A stretch of 64,000 nucleotides of DNA from Epiperipatus broadwayi (taxonomy: Eukaryota > Onychophora > Udeonychophora > Euonychophora > Peripatidae). Location: positions 5,430,499-5,494,498 of the forward strand of contig JAQFVV010000012.1 in the NCBI GenBank assembly GCA_028023455.1. Direction: 5' to 3'. Both the position numbers and the translations under genes were made by a program. The notes beneath the pieces were generated by a model, which did not search any database, was not told the origin of the DNA, and was given only the letters and a program-made list of their open reading frames with translations. Every line of letters begins with the position of its first letter. Position 1 is the stretch's first letter. This document shows, one piece after another, positions 25,501 to 38,404 of this stretch.

Positions 25501-27237
25501 TTTTCATTGTTCTAAATATTTTTATTCAGCTTAGTGATTACATTTTTTAAACCCAGATAAATTAGAAATTTTTAATTAATGGATATACCAAATTTTTAAT
25601 TATATCAATTGGGACTTTTACAGATAATAATGTTAAATTCAGGAGCAATACTTAATAAAAGAAAAAAAAGATTTTCTTATTAGTTTTAATTAATGAAATA
25701 AACTAATTTGAAATTCATAAAAATTTTAAGGATTAAGTATAGTTTCTCTAATGTAAAAAATAAACTCTTCCAGATTGATATCAAATTTCAGCCACAAAAT
25801 ACATATTTAATTTTTTTTTACAACTAAATAAACTGAATCAATGTAATACACAAATTTATTAATATGTGTGTGTATATATAATATAGCACCTATAGAAAAC
25901 TAAACTTAAAACTGAAATTAAACTTGTGCTTTGCCAACATAAAATATTTGGACATAAATTATATATTGAGATAGCAAAGCTCTATCTCATATATATATGC
26001 GTGTGTGTGTTTTGTCATAAATTGATTTTTACTTGAGAAGATTAATTTGTTAATAGAAAAAACCATGATCATGAGACAATTTCAGTATATAAATTTATTT
26101 TTTAGGCAGTATTTAATGTTATATGATTTTCTAGTTTATACTTATGAGTGCATAGATAAAGCTGCCCTTCAACTACTTATAGCATTTTAAAAAGGAAGAC
26201 CTCACTTATTGGACTATATGATTATCCTTCTTTGTTTTATCTTGCAGCTAAAGATAACTAAATAATTATTTACCAGCTAGCAATTATATTTTTTTCTGGA
26301 GAACTTGAAAGTATTTCCAAATTTCATATGTACTCAAGCCTCAGATTGTCGTCAACTTATATATATATATTTTAGTTTGACTGATTTATTGATTTTTTTT
26401 TTAATTATTTGTTTATTTTTTAAATGATACTTATTTCAATATGTTTAACCGATTCATATATTAATAACATAATTATTGAATTAATAGAAAATATTTGACA
26501 GCTGTTATTTTTTTAAATAAAATTTCAATATTTAATAAATTTAATTAAGTAATGATATCAAAAACTGATTAATAAAGTCAAGTATTTTATCATAAATGGT
26601 TTGTATTAAATGACGTTTAATTTTGTTGTTTCTTTTGACGTAGTTAATTTTTAATATTCAACCATTTTTAAAATAATTTTACATTTGTACTTTTAAATAT
26701 TAATTGTATTCCTTACTAGAACATTTATAATTTTTTAAAACAGCTTTAAATAAATAGCGGTTTATTTATTTATATTATATAAGAACATGCGTAATTGAGA
26801 ATTTATATTTAAAGTGCCTAAGCTATAAAATATGATTAAATAAACACAAATTAACTTGTTGAAATTTTAATTTGAATTATTAAATTTTTTATCACTACTT
26901 ACGTCTTTTCCTTTCTTTCTCTTCAAGTTTTTTTTAGTAAGTTATATATAATTTAGTGCTTTTAAAAAAAATTAACAATAATTCAATTGAAGAAACCCTT
27001 TTGAAATATTAAAATATAATGTTCAGTTTAAATTATTTTAAATGTTATAGAAATTACATTAGACAATTTGAAGAAATTTGCAATAGTGAATATTTTTAAA
27101 AATATGTTTGTATTACTAGGTGAATGATTTATCACTACTCATCATTTATTGATGATTACTTTTTGACATCATATTTGTTTAAGTCAGCATCTATTATTTT
27201 AAGAAGTATAATGTACTGTAATTCTATTTTAAAGAAG
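25501..27237. other. AT-rich non-coding DNA, nothing recognised
   Basis: Only (TA)n and T-rich tracts; no genes or element boundaries seen. Confidence 0.5.
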
Positions 27238-27415
27238 GTTTCATTGGTATAGGAGTGACTACGTTTTCTTAGCATGATTATAACTTGGGATTCAAATCTG
27301 AATTGAAATTTGCAACATTTTAGGCAATGGAAGATTTATTACAATAAACTTTCACATTTGTTGTGTTAGTTATCACATCTGCCTATTATGATCATGATCT
27401 AGGATTTAAACCTGA
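27238..27415 (+). repeat. Two tandem tRNA-like units (degenerate SINE heads)
   Basis: Unit 1 has TTGGTATAGGAGTGAC (A-box-like, 27244-27259) and GGGATTCAAATCT (B-box-like, 27288-27300). Unit 2 has TGTGTTAGTTATCAC (27362-27376) and AGGATTTAAACCT (27400-27412). The spacing between boxes suits RNA polymerase III tRNA-type promoters, and the units are about 115 bp apart with similar sequence after each B box. Too degenerate to be functional tRNA genes. Confidence 0.45.
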
Positions 27416-27820
27416 AGTAGAATTTTTTAAATAGTCTCAGGTAGCTGAGATTTTCTAAGCAAATGTAAGACTTTTTTCAGATATTTGGTACATAATATTT
27501 CACTTACTCATTAGTAAATGAATATCTAATTGTATTTTAATTGGAACATAAAGCTCTCATGGTGTTTTGGGTTGGCCACCATATTTCATTGCCAACTTAG
27601 GTAATCATCTAATATTGGTCAGGTAATTGAGTAATGACTGTGTTTGACTGAAGAATAATAAGGGTTCTAACATAATATAATTTAGTCATATGAGTCACAA
27701 TGAATTAACCAGAAAAAAATACAGGATCATTATATGATGTGACTATCACTACTAGTTATCAAAGCACCATACACATATGGAACTTTAACTCATTATTTAG
27801 TTTTACCATTAAAGATTTTA
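27416..27820. other. AT-rich DNA, nothing recognised
   Basis: Contains the tail of the second tRNA-like unit and otherwise unassigned sequence. Confidence 0.4.
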
Positions 27821-28580
27821 GTAATATTAGCGATTAAGCCAATGCACATGCGCTTTAGATAAATTATAAATAAATACTCAATTTTTCCACACATGAGATA
27901 TAGTATTTTAGAAAGAATGAAATGAATCCACCCATTCTTTTGACGCAAATGTTTATGTACGGACAAATCTTAAGTGTGTGGGAATAAGAGTGTGAAGGTG
28001 TTACACGATCACTTTAAATTACATTTGTTATGTTTTGAACGAATGATGTTTGCGAAATCTTTACAATTTATGAACCATCATTCTTTAGTTGGAATTAAAC
28101 ATATATAATGAGATATTATTTTTATATAGCGCTATGTTTTTTTGTGTAATAGTAATATTAGCGATTAAGCCAATGCACATGCGCTTTAGATAAATTAGAA
28201 ATTAATACTCAATTTTTCCAGACACGAGATATAGTATTTTAGAGAAAGAATGGAATGAATCCACCCATTCTTTTGACCCAAATGTTTATGTATGGGCAAA
28301 TCTTAAGTATGTTGAAATAAGAGTGTGAAGGTGTTACACAATCACTTTAAATTACATTTGTTATGTTTTGAACAAATGACACTTGCGAAATCTTTACAAT
28401 TTACGAACCGTCATTCTTTAGTTGAAATTAAACATATATAATGAGATATTATTTTTATATAGCACTATGTTTTTTATGTAATAGTAATATAAGCAATTAA
28501 GACAATGCTCATGTGTTTTAGATAAATTATAAATGAATACTCAATTTTTCAAACACGAGATATAGTATTTTAGAAAGAGA
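27821..28580 (+). repeat. Family A array, diverged second locus (direct tandem, ~331 bp period)
   Basis: GTAATATTAGCGATTAAGCC starts at 27821 and recurs at 28152 and, with changes, at 28484, so the periods are 331 and 332; the third unit stops near 28580. Blocks match the 4231-5197 array in order: TGCGCTTTA, GATATAGTATTTTAGAAAG, AATGAATCCAC..ATTCTTT, CAAATGTTTAT..GGCAAATCTTAAGT, GTGTGAAG, CACTTTAAATTAC and TATAGCGC.ATGTTT. No inverted copy is seen here, unlike the first locus. Confidence 0.8.
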
Positions 28581-29399
28581 ATATTTTTTTAGTTGGAGAG
28601 TAAATTCAATTCTCCCATCAAAGTGGATTTACAATTTTGAATTATTTGAATAGTAATAAGTTATATTATTATTTTTACACATTATTTATCTATATAACAA
28701 ATAGTCTTCATTTTAATAAAAATGCAATTTACATGAATCTGAAAATAACAAATGTTTATTTAATAAGCTTTATGAATTCACTGGAAACTTATGTGAAAAA
28801 ATGAATATTATTGTTTCATTGTTACTTTTATATTATTATTGTCATTCTCAACAACATCAAAAATAAAAAATAAATTAATTATTTTATTTAAAGATTGACT
28901 TTGTTTAATATATTTTAAAACTACATCACCTATTCACCTTGTGGTTCATGGCCTGGCACTTGGTTTTACTGATTTAATTATTTTATTCTGAGAATGCTAA
29001 AATGTTGTTTAAACACGTCTAAGCTTCAATGAATATCTATATTACTGAGTATTAAAGAATTAAGATATTAAAATAAAGTCTTTATATTTATCTATCTCAC
29101 AAATATAGTTTAGGCTCAATAAAATGCCCCCCTTTGTTTCTGGATTATATTCAACAAATAATACCAAGACTCATTAGTATATTTTAGTGTTAAATTTTAG
29201 AAGTTAGAAATTTAGTTTCAAAGAAATAATAAACTTAGACCTATTCCTTTTCATAATTATCAGTGTTGATTTATTTAATTGTGCAATAATATTATAAGTG
29301 CTAGCTTATCCCTATATTAATTATTGTTACAATTCAGTATAGAAATTAATAAAATTTCTCTTTCTTCATTATATATATTGTACAAATTTAAAGTCTTCT
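28581..29399. other. AT-rich DNA, nothing recognised
   Basis: No gene or repeat end identified between the family A and family B copies. Confidence 0.5.
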
Positions 29400-29665
29400 T
29401 CTGTATAGGCTGTAATCTCAAGAATGTGCGCATAAATATGTGATAGTAGGGACTTCTACAAGTCTTGACCACAAGCTTACGTTTTGGAAGAAAAGAGGGG
29501 AACCCTTCTTTACTTCAACCTACTTTCTATATAAATAGATGAAGCTGAAGGGTTAGATCTGAGAGTGTGAAGCTATTCAATACTTCACTGATTAAGTCCA
29601 TATTTCTTATTACACATTAATACTCCCGAAATCTTTCGATTTACAACGAGTCATGTAATTTTTTT
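29400..29665 (+). repeat. Family B, diverged single unit
   Basis: Shares with 11273-11560, in order: GATAGTAGGGAC.TCTACAA.TCTTG, CTTCAACCTACTT, GTGAAGCTATT.AATACTTCAC, TGATTAAGTCCA and AAATCTTTCGATTTACA. The hairpin-forming GTGAAG/CTTCAC and AAATC/GATTT pairs are retained although sequence between them has changed. Confidence 0.8.
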
Positions 29666-30378
29666 TCATTGATGGTATGCCAATTTGCTTTTTATATAGC
29701 TAGTAATATTTCCTGAGTCATGATTCATTAAATTAAAATAAAGCATATGAGGAAAAAAAGATTAATTAAGCACAATAAACATTTAAAAAAGACTTAAAAC
29801 AATGTTCCTTGTAAAATTTACTTCAATGCACTTTGTTATATTTTCAATTTTTTTTTAAAATATCTAATCAATTAAACTTTGATTATTCTTTTTTTTTTTT
29901 TGCAGTTCTTTTTTTGTAAAAAAAAAAGCAATGTTTCGTAAATTTACTTATCTTACATAAATGCAGTCAAACTTAAATAAAAGTTAAAATATAATGACTA
30001 ATTGATTATTGTGCTTTTAATAATATAGATGATTCATTCTTTTTTGCCGGTGCAGTGCTTTCTAATGTTTTAAAATAAAAGTGCTATTATTTTGAATATA
30101 TCAAAAATAAATTACGATATTATTGATTTAAAATTGAACAAATAAATTATTTTTAAAGTTGAATATTAGTTGGGTAATGCACTTTTTTTAAAATAATATA
30201 AATTTAACATTAATACACTTTTTTGTATATTTTCAAAGTATGTTTTTATTACTTCTATACTGAATGAAACTGAAAGTTTTTTAACTTTGGCAATCGTGAA
30301 ACTTCTCTTTATTTTGAGTATGTCATAAATGGAAGCATTATTAGCTAGCAAGAAAGCTATATAAAATAAATATAAAGT

Positions 30379-30650
30379 ACATTAATCATATTTTACTTCT
30401 ATAATCAAAACATAATATTGTATATTATATAATGAATAAAATCTGTGCTGTACATTTTTAGTATGAATGTCATATTTTTATTTTTAAATCAACGCTACAA
30501 AATGGTCAACAATTTAAAAAAATAGTGGTTGTTTTTAAAAACAGATTCAAAATTATTTTTAAAGATTATAATAGCAAATAATCAATTGTAAATCAAAGTA
30601 GTGAATATAAATCAATGATGATTACTATAGTGAATCTTTGCATACCCATC
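30379..30650 (+). repeat. Flank of family B unit shared with 12459-12735
   Basis: ATTAATCATATTTTAC.TCTATAATCAAAA and AATAATCAATTGTAAATCAA..GATGAT.ACTAT.GTGAATC occur in the same order downstream of the B unit as at 12.4-12.7 kb, about 500 bp further away. 29666-30378 between them is AT-rich with nothing recognised. Confidence 0.65.
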
Positions 30651-31079
30651 TTTTACTAAGTATGGCGAACATGTATTTTAATCAGGTTTTTTTTTTTAAA
30701 TTGTATACATTACATGATTATCTGCAGTTCAATATAAATATATATTTATATAAATATATAAATTTGTTTTTAAAATATATTTGATCTTTAAAAATGATAT
30801 TTTAAATTTTGTCAACATTTTATTTATAACTTCTTATAAAATTTTTAAAAAAGTAAACATCATTAGATAGTGAAAACTTCTCTATGTCCAGTATAAAACT
30901 AATTATATAAATTATAAAGAAATCAATATTCAATGTTACAGATTCTAAATATTATATCTGTGATAAAATATATAGTTCCCTTAATAAGAAATGGGAATAT
31001 TTTATACTTATTTTATGAATTTTTTTCGAAACAAAAAATATTTTATACTTATTTTAAGTAAAAAAAAAATAAATATCAG

Positions 31080-32125
31080 AATTATATATAAATATAATTT
31101 ATCCAAACAACTTTTAACACTTTTTCGCAAAACCTTTTATTGTATATATATACATACACTTTATATTTCAACTGTCCTGCAATCTTCTTCAGAGCTATGA
31201 TATAGTGAACAAAATAAAAAAAATACATAAATAATACCATAAAAAATGTAAACAGTAAAAAGCTAAAACTAACATAAAATATATAACAATACATAATAAA
31301 ATTGAAATAAATATAATCAGACTCATATAAAATAATCCAGTTAGTATAAAATAAAATAGAAAATATAAATAGAAAATAAATGTAAATTATACATATGTAT
31401 TCCTAACTTTATACATACATATTCAAGAACAAATATTAATCTAAATATATTATTCACTTTCATTATTTTTTAATAATCTCCTAATTACTTCTATTCCTTA
31501 TAAAACTTATACTTTATGTTTATTAGCTCCATCTCAATAATATATATTATAATTTTATATTTATATAATTGTCAATTCAACAGTCCTTTGCTTATTAATA
31601 TTCTTTTTAATTTATAAATATATAAATATAAAATTATTAAGTATTTTATTGAGATGGTGCTAATAAAAATAAAATTTAAGTTTTATAAGAAATATAAGTA
31701 ATTAAGAGATTATTAAAAAATAATAAAAATGAATAATATATTTAGATTAATAGTTCTTGATAATGTATGTATACAGTTAGCAATACATATATATAATTTA
31801 TATTTATTTTCTATTTATATTATATATTTTATTTTGTATTAACTGGATTACTTTATTTGGGTTTGATAATATTTATTTAAGTTTTATTATGTATTGTTAT
31901 ATAATTTATGGTGGTTTTAGTTTTTTATTGTTTACATTCTTATGGTATTATTTATATGGTATGTATTTTATTTTATTTTGTTCATTATATTATATCTCTG
32001 AAGAAGACTACAAGATACTTGAAATGTAAGATGTATATATATATATGTGTGTGTGTGTGTGTACAATAAAAGGATTTTGCTAAAAAGTGTTAAAAGTAGT
32101 TTGGATAAATTCTATTTATATAAGA
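31080..32125. repeat. ~1 kb foldback with ~460 bp arms and CTGAAGA motifs near both ends
   Basis: Left arm 31080-31543 (TTTATCCAAACAACTTTTAA and onward) is the diverged reverse complement of right arm 31638-32125 (ending GTTAAAAGTAGTTTGGATAA). The loop is about 95 bp. Both arms carry CTGAAGA pointing outward: minus strand at 31201-31195 and plus strand at 31998-32004. Each is followed by a stem-like segment and GAAA (TTGAAAT), then AATAAAAGG. A head-to-head pair of truncated retroelement ends fits this layout. Short frames inside are shadows of the palindrome. Confidence 0.75.
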
Positions 32126-33394
32126 TATTACAGCAAAATAAAGGAAATGGTGATTTTAGTAAAATTTCTGCAGAATTATATATATTTTTCTTCATTGTAT
32201 TAAATTAGAAAGTTATTGCTTTTTTTATAGTTAATGTATTGATAAAAATTGATTCTCATAATTCCAATATGTCACCTGTATATTATAAATTTTAAAATTT
32301 TTGTATCAAATTTTGAAATTGTGGTAAAATGATATAACATTGATTTTCGTGTAAATGATGCACACTAAATTAAAATGTAGTATTTGGGGCAACACACTAT
32401 AAAAAACTTGCAATGTTTTAAATATGTGAATGAATAATGTAAAGTAAGATTAATAAAGAAATAGTCATGTTAGTTTATTATATGAAATTTTAAAATAGTT
32501 TATTATAGTTAATATAACTTTAATTTAATGCTTGAATATGTATATGTGTGTGTACATATAGTTATTCTCTGTTCATTTTATGTTTTAAAATTTTAAAAGT
32601 TTTACTATAAAATTATCAATTTAATTTAAAATAAACAGATTGTTTATTATGAAGATAAATAAACAGATTAAAGATGATTTCTATTAATATTAGTTTATTG
32701 AGAATGTAATAATTTTTTTGTTTTAAAATATTTGTTGAATATTATGCTTAAATTTTAAAAATATTTTATTGCAGGAACACTGCAATTTCTGGTAAGGACA
32801 TTATGCTTTCACGTGAATATATATGTGTGTGCCTGTCTAAATAAAGAAAAAGATAACATCAAGATAAAATAAATTTCATGAATTAATGTGAAACAAGATT
32901 TTTATTGATGTTGCCAAGGCAATAGTAACATAATTTCTGAACTTAATAGAAACCTATAAATAAGACTGAATTAGGTAAATTGCACTTTATTATCATTTTA
33001 CATAGATTTGCTCATTAAGCACTGACTTTTTATTCATGTGTGTAAAATGTAGTCACATTGGATAGTTATCATTTACAAATGAAAAGCTAGAAAACTTTTA
33101 CAAAGCAATTGTCTCAATGTAAAATGGTTGTTTGAATAAATAAATAATATCTATAAAACTTTACAATAAATAAGAATGCCCAAATTAAGTATTTTTTTTT
33201 TAAAAAACACTTCAAATTTATTAAATTGCCTAAAGGAATGCTGTTAATTTCATCACTGGACAACTTTGATTGGATATAATCTATTGTGCAAACACTTTCA
33301 CAAATGATTTGTTTTAAAGATCACATTACTGCATTATTCTTTGGATTTTCATGAAATAGAAGTGCTGAAGGATTAGAATAATATTCTAATGCTT
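32126..33394. other. AT-rich DNA, nothing recognised
   Basis: No gene, array or element boundary found. Confidence 0.5.
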
Positions 33395-33404
33395 GAATAT
33401 CTTA

Positions 33405-33450
33405 GCATCTTACTGAGGAAGCCAGTAGCTGAAACCGGTCTGGGTTGGGG
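33405..33450 (+). ncRNA. Hammerhead-ribozyme-like motif, best preserved core in the window
   Basis: CTGAGGA (33413-33419) fits the conserved CTGANGA. AGC-CAGTA-GCT then forms stem II with a five-base loop. GAAACCGGTC (33431-33440) fits GAA-AC-NN-GU-C, giving a minimal stem III and a C at the cleavage site. Bases before the core (ATCTTA) pair with those after the cleavage site (TGGG) as A-U, U-G, U-G, C-G. All expected parts of a type I hammerhead are therefore present, but stems I and III are weak. It lies in an AT-rich region within an unassigned repeat reaching to about 33535 (GGTCATGTGACA, also seen beside M1/M2). Confidence 0.55.
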
Positions 33451-33535
33451 ATTTTCTGCAAAGCTTGGTAAAAAACTTATTTATGAGCTCTTTACATGAC
33501 ATTTGTAATACAAGCTTGTTAAATTAGGTCATGTG

Positions 33536-34594
33536 ACATATGACTTGATTTCTTTGTAATTTACATCATCATACAATTTCTAAATACATAGCAGCATTGA
33601 AAATTTAACTTCATGGAAAGTCAATGGCTTTTAAAGAACTTTAATTTATAAGATCTTTTTATTATTTAATATTACTATAATTTACCTTATTGTTGTCATA
33701 ATAATGCTTAAATTTAATATATTTACACTTATTGTTGTCAATAAAATAGAAAGTCAGAAAACTTTGCATGCTGGCATCTTGTTATTGAATTTGTAATTAT
33801 AATTAATATTGTTACATTATTTACGTGTGTGCATCTTTGTGATTAAAATTGTATAGTTAAGATTAATACTTCTGATTATTTTATATGCATCATGTTTTAA
33901 TCCATCAGACATCACATGATCACGATTCTTTATCTGAGCATTATGTTTTATTGATCTTTATAATAATTTCCAGTGTGTATTGCATTGAAATGTTAATAAA
34001 TGTTTTAATGGCAGAATTTAAAGATTAGAGGAAAGCTCTTCAATCACCTTTGTAAGCATTAATGTAATGCTGCATATGTATATGCTTTAGAATTGTATGT
34101 TTGAATGTTGGAAGTGTATAGAGAATTATCTTTAGAATTATTTTTAGGTTAAATGGCAATGAACTCTTTGATTTAATGTTGTACAATTATTCACTAGAGC
34201 AAAACTCCTGATGATTTATATTATAGCTGGGTAGGCATCTGTAGCAGCATGTATATTTTATAGAGTTATATATTTAGAATAAATGTACTTATTAAAATAT
34301 AATGAAATGATATAATTTTTGCATGATAGAATTGTACACAGTTTAATAGTCTAGTGATATAATGGTAAATAAAGATTGAATAAAACATATTATTTTAGAC
34401 ATTTAATAATAACAGTATATTTTTTATATTACTTTAAACAATTTTACCTCAATGCATGGTCTGTTTTAACAACCCATAGAAAATCAATCACATATTTAAT
34501 TAGATATAATTGAATTTGAATATTAAGATTTTATATTTTCAGTGTCCAATAAAATATTTTATTGTTTATTTTTTATTATTATTAACAATCACAA
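33536..34594. other. AT-rich DNA, nothing recognised
   Basis: No gene or element boundary found. Confidence 0.5.

Positions 34595-34692
<98 letters not shown>
34595..34692. repeat. Compound microsatellite (ATT)n(GTT)n
   Basis: About 22 ATT triplets run into about 11 GTT triplets without interruption. The apparent poly-Tyr/poly-Cys and poly-Leu frames here are artefacts of the repeat. Confidence 0.98.
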
Positions 34693-35651
34693 CATTTGCA
34701 AATAAAATTTATTTCATATTTATTAAATTACTTTGAGTTTCATGGTTTTGCATATTGTAACATTGTATAATTGGTAGTTTATGGTCCCTTGATATTTTTA
34801 TTTTATAATAAAGTTTAATAGACTATAATTTACTACTATTCCTGCTATAAATATTTAATTATAATATAAATTAATATAAGATAGTATAGTTAAATATTAG
34901 TTAGTATAGATTATATACAGAGTAGCTAGTCATGCATATACATATTTATATAAGGTAATATTATTAACGTTAATTACTACTATTTATGTTTATATATTTA
35001 CCTATATTTTAAACATGAAACTTAGCTATGGTAAGATGTAGTTGGGTACAATAAAATAATCTTTGTTATCTAGTTACATTGATTCAAAATATATAACTAA
35101 ATAACAATATCTAAAAATCATCAGATATAAAGACTTGTTTTATTTTAAAATCCTGAGAGTCTGTTAGCCATTTAGTTAGTTATTAGTATTTATTGTGATG
35201 AGTATTTACTCATTTAGTTAATTCATAATTTATATATATATATAAGCAAAATTATATATATAATATTCATACAAATTTAGCTCAATAAATCCTTTTGATT
35301 GCATAAATTCAACCACTTTCAATTGACTGAGTTGAATTTATAAAGTAATATTTTTATATGTATATAAATTATGTTAATAATATAATTACATTATTATTTT
35401 CGATATTTTAATACACACACAATTTTGATTCTAATTATTATATGCTTGAAAAAGAGATTAATTTGATCTATTTCTTCATTTAGTTGTTTGGAAATGATCA
35501 CAATATTTTCAAATTCCTTAGCAAAATTCCTGCTATTTATCCTTTGAACAGATCAATCATTAGAATATAAGAAAAGGAAAATACATTCTTACTGTTTGAA
35601 ATAGATCCAATTTATACATTATTTATCTACCCATAAAATAAAAAACGTGTA
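34693..35651. other. AT-rich DNA, nothing recognised
   Basis: (TA)n tract near 35230; otherwise unassigned. Confidence 0.5.
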
Positions 35652-35765
35652 TTTTTTTTTTTTTTCATATGTCATAGCATCGGCCGGGACGCGAACCCAC
35701 AACCGTCTGCAACCAACTACTTGCTTGCATGGCGGCTGCGATACCTCTCGGCTATCAACGCAAGG
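35652..35765 (-). mobile_element. tRNA-derived SINE with A-tail
   Basis: On the minus strand GCGTTGATAGCCGAGAGG opens a tRNA-like head: A-box-like TAGCCGAGAGGTATCG (35754-35739) and a B box GGTTCGCGTCC (35697-35687). Then comes a short tail CCGATGCTATGACATATGA and a run of A ending near 35652. A second copy with the same tail is at 48681. tRNA-derived SINEs are known from octopus and squid; whether this matches one of those named families needs comparison. Confidence 0.75.
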
Positions 35766-35799
35766 ATGGAGAAAGACCATCGACCTTTTTAAAGAACAA

Positions 35800-36010
35800 A
35801 GAGCATGAATGAAAACTGAATAGAAGCAAATAAATCCGATTTGGAAAAAACTATTGGAAGATAAAATAATTTTTAAAACTTTTCAACCAATTGAATTTTA
35901 ATATAAAGAGGGAGAGAAAAAAAGTAACTATCTGAAATCGGACATTCTTACAATTTAAGAAAAAGAAACTCTGAGTATAGGACTTCCTATTGTACTAAAA
36001 AATAAGCTTT
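35800..36010 (+). mobile_element. Penelope-like element 3' end, old copy
   Basis: CTATTGGAAGATAAAATAAT and the following ~150 bp match the arms of the 40670-41330 inverted repeat, which encode the PLE C-terminal tail. The tail frame is recognisable (KLLEDKIIFKTFQPIEF) but broken. A drifted CTCTGAG..AGGACTT..TTGTACT motif lies near 35970-35995. Confidence 0.6.
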
Positions 36011-38400
36011 AAAAAAAAGTATAATATTAGCAGTAAATTTACTTTCAAATAAAGCAGGAATAAAACATTAAAAAAAGTAAATAAAACAAAAAAATAAAAA
36101 TGTAAAAAAGATACAAACAACTTTTTTTGTTAACCGAAGAAAAATTTAAATTCAGTATAAATTCTAGAATATATATTAATTTTATTATTTTCATATATAA
36201 ATGATCATTGCTTATATGATTATTTAGTGGAAAATTCTATGTATGATTTTTAAAAAGCACTTTGATTAGAATTGCACTAATAATAGAAAGGATGTTAATT
36301 TGATCCCCTTTTTTAAAAATATAATTTGGAAATGATCAAAAAAAATTTATATGAATGGATATATTTCCAATGTTTGATTTTTTTTAATAATCAGGCAATT
36401 ATTCAGATGCATCATGGACTTAGAAGCACATCGGAATATCACAATATTTAAATTTATTTGAAAATAAAAATGGAATGTTTTTTATAGATCGTTTATCATT
36501 TCTTTGGTAAATTTGTTATATGATGCTAGGGGAGTGTCTGCAGATTAGATCATAAAAAATTTTGAAATTTCTGGAAGGCTGTTTTGGAATTAAAATAGAA
36601 TATTAATTTAACTTTGCTTACAAAATATAAAAATATTTTATTACCAAACTTACATAAAAAGAATGTTAAGAAAGTTGATCCTAATCATGTCCTTACCCAA
36701 ACATAAGTTTTTCATAGTATGGATAAAAGTGAGCATAAACTATTTTTACATATTTTACGTTGACATCTATATGAATAAATAATGTAATAAATTATCATGA
36801 TTTTGAAGGAACCTAGTTACAAATATATACACTGAGATATTTTTACCATGCAAAGAAATCCATTCTATAAAGACTTCTTGAATCATAGAAGAGAAACATT
36901 GAAAAACTAGAAAAAAGTTTTAAGATTTTTTTTTTTACTCTCTAGCTCTGCATAATAATTATATGATTATATATATATTGTGCTTATTGCAATTGGAGAT
37001 GTATTTCTGTATGTGGCAAGATGTCAGTCATAATTTTTTTTTCTTTCGTTCTTATTTGATTTTGGAGAATGGATATGTTAAATTATGAAGTATCAACAAT
37101 GTTGCTATGACAACAATAATATTAAAATAAAATTATTTAATATTAATTATTTTGTAAAATTAAATATTTACTTTATTTATTTTTAAAAGAAAAATAAATA
37201 TGTGAATAATAAAGAATATGGTTTAGATGAAATTATTTTTTTTATGTGTTTCATTTTTGTTACTGCATTCCCAATAGTAAATAATAAACAGTACAAATAA
37301 AATTTTTAATATTTCCAATATATTTGTCCTTTTTATTTGTTTAACATTATACTAGGAGATATATATTTCTAATATAATATATTAAAAATATAGAATAAAT
37401 TGTTGATTTGTTGCTGAAATGAAAAATAGTATTGGTATTGTAAAAGTAAATTTTTATTGTATGTAATATTTCTAAAATATTTATTTTTATTAGTTGAATA
37501 ATACAATTTTTATTAAGAGAATACTACTGAAAATAGTTTAATGAGTAAATATAAACAATTACTATAGTTACTCTGATATCAATAAGAAATCTTATAAATA
37601 GTACTAAAAATTTAACTAAAAAATTTTTTTTCTTTCTTGTTTTTGTTTTGAACAGAAGCACATATTCATTTTTTTTATATGATTTTTTTTATTTATCCTA
37701 AAATTATATTAGTCACAAAACAAAATGGATGGGTAAGAATTTGTAAACCATGGCAGTTTAGGGATAAAATTTAAAGAAAATGATAAATTTATTATGAAAA
37801 AGAAAATCACCAAAAATTGCTTCATTATGGAAACCATCAGGATGTTTTATCTTTTAAAATGGACGTTATGCATAATTTTAAAGATGAAATACAAATATCA
37901 GTAGATATACAAAAATCATATTTACATGCTTCTGTGATTTTATTAGATCTATTGATCAAATTTTTTTGAGATATGAGTTATTTTAATTTCCATCATATCA
38001 CCATAGGTAAAAGCTAGCATATATTTATGTATATTGTTTAAATAATATTTGTTCATGAAAGGATGTATCTTCATATAATTGTAAATGTAAAATAGTGCTT
38101 ATGTGTGTAACATCATATGAACCAAATATTCTATTTGAAAGAATGATTTGAATATATGTATAAAATATTAAAAACAACAAAATCTACTTTCAATTTAAAA
38201 TTCTCACACATTTATCATATCTTCTCTAGGGCAAAGACATATTATTGTTTTTGTAGTTTGAAATATAGACATTAGAACTGTGAAGCCATGCTGGAAATAC
38301 AGAATACAGTATGTGAATACTTTCATTCAAGATGTTTCTTTGTATTTATCATTATATATATATGCGAAATAGTGCCTAAAGCTAATCTGGCTTAATGATG
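36011..38400. other. AT-rich DNA, nothing recognised
   Basis: No gene or element boundary found in 2.4 kb of AT-rich sequence. Confidence 0.5.
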
Positions 38401-38404
38401 TAAT

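Noticed and set aside
29550-29650. CTGATTA..CCCGAAATC..GATTT in family B as a hammerhead ribozyme
   Set aside because: The core is CTGATTA rather than CTGANGA, no stem II pairs between the two halves, and stem I does not form; only the AAATC/GATTT hairpin is supported.
30991-31294. Overlapping frames on both strands
   Set aside because: They lie in the arm of the 31-32 kb foldback and are low-complexity Ile/Tyr/Lys-rich; shadows of a palindrome.
34510-34770. Frames encoding poly-Tyr/poly-Cys and poly-Leu
   Set aside because: They are translations of the (ATT)n(GTT)n microsatellite.
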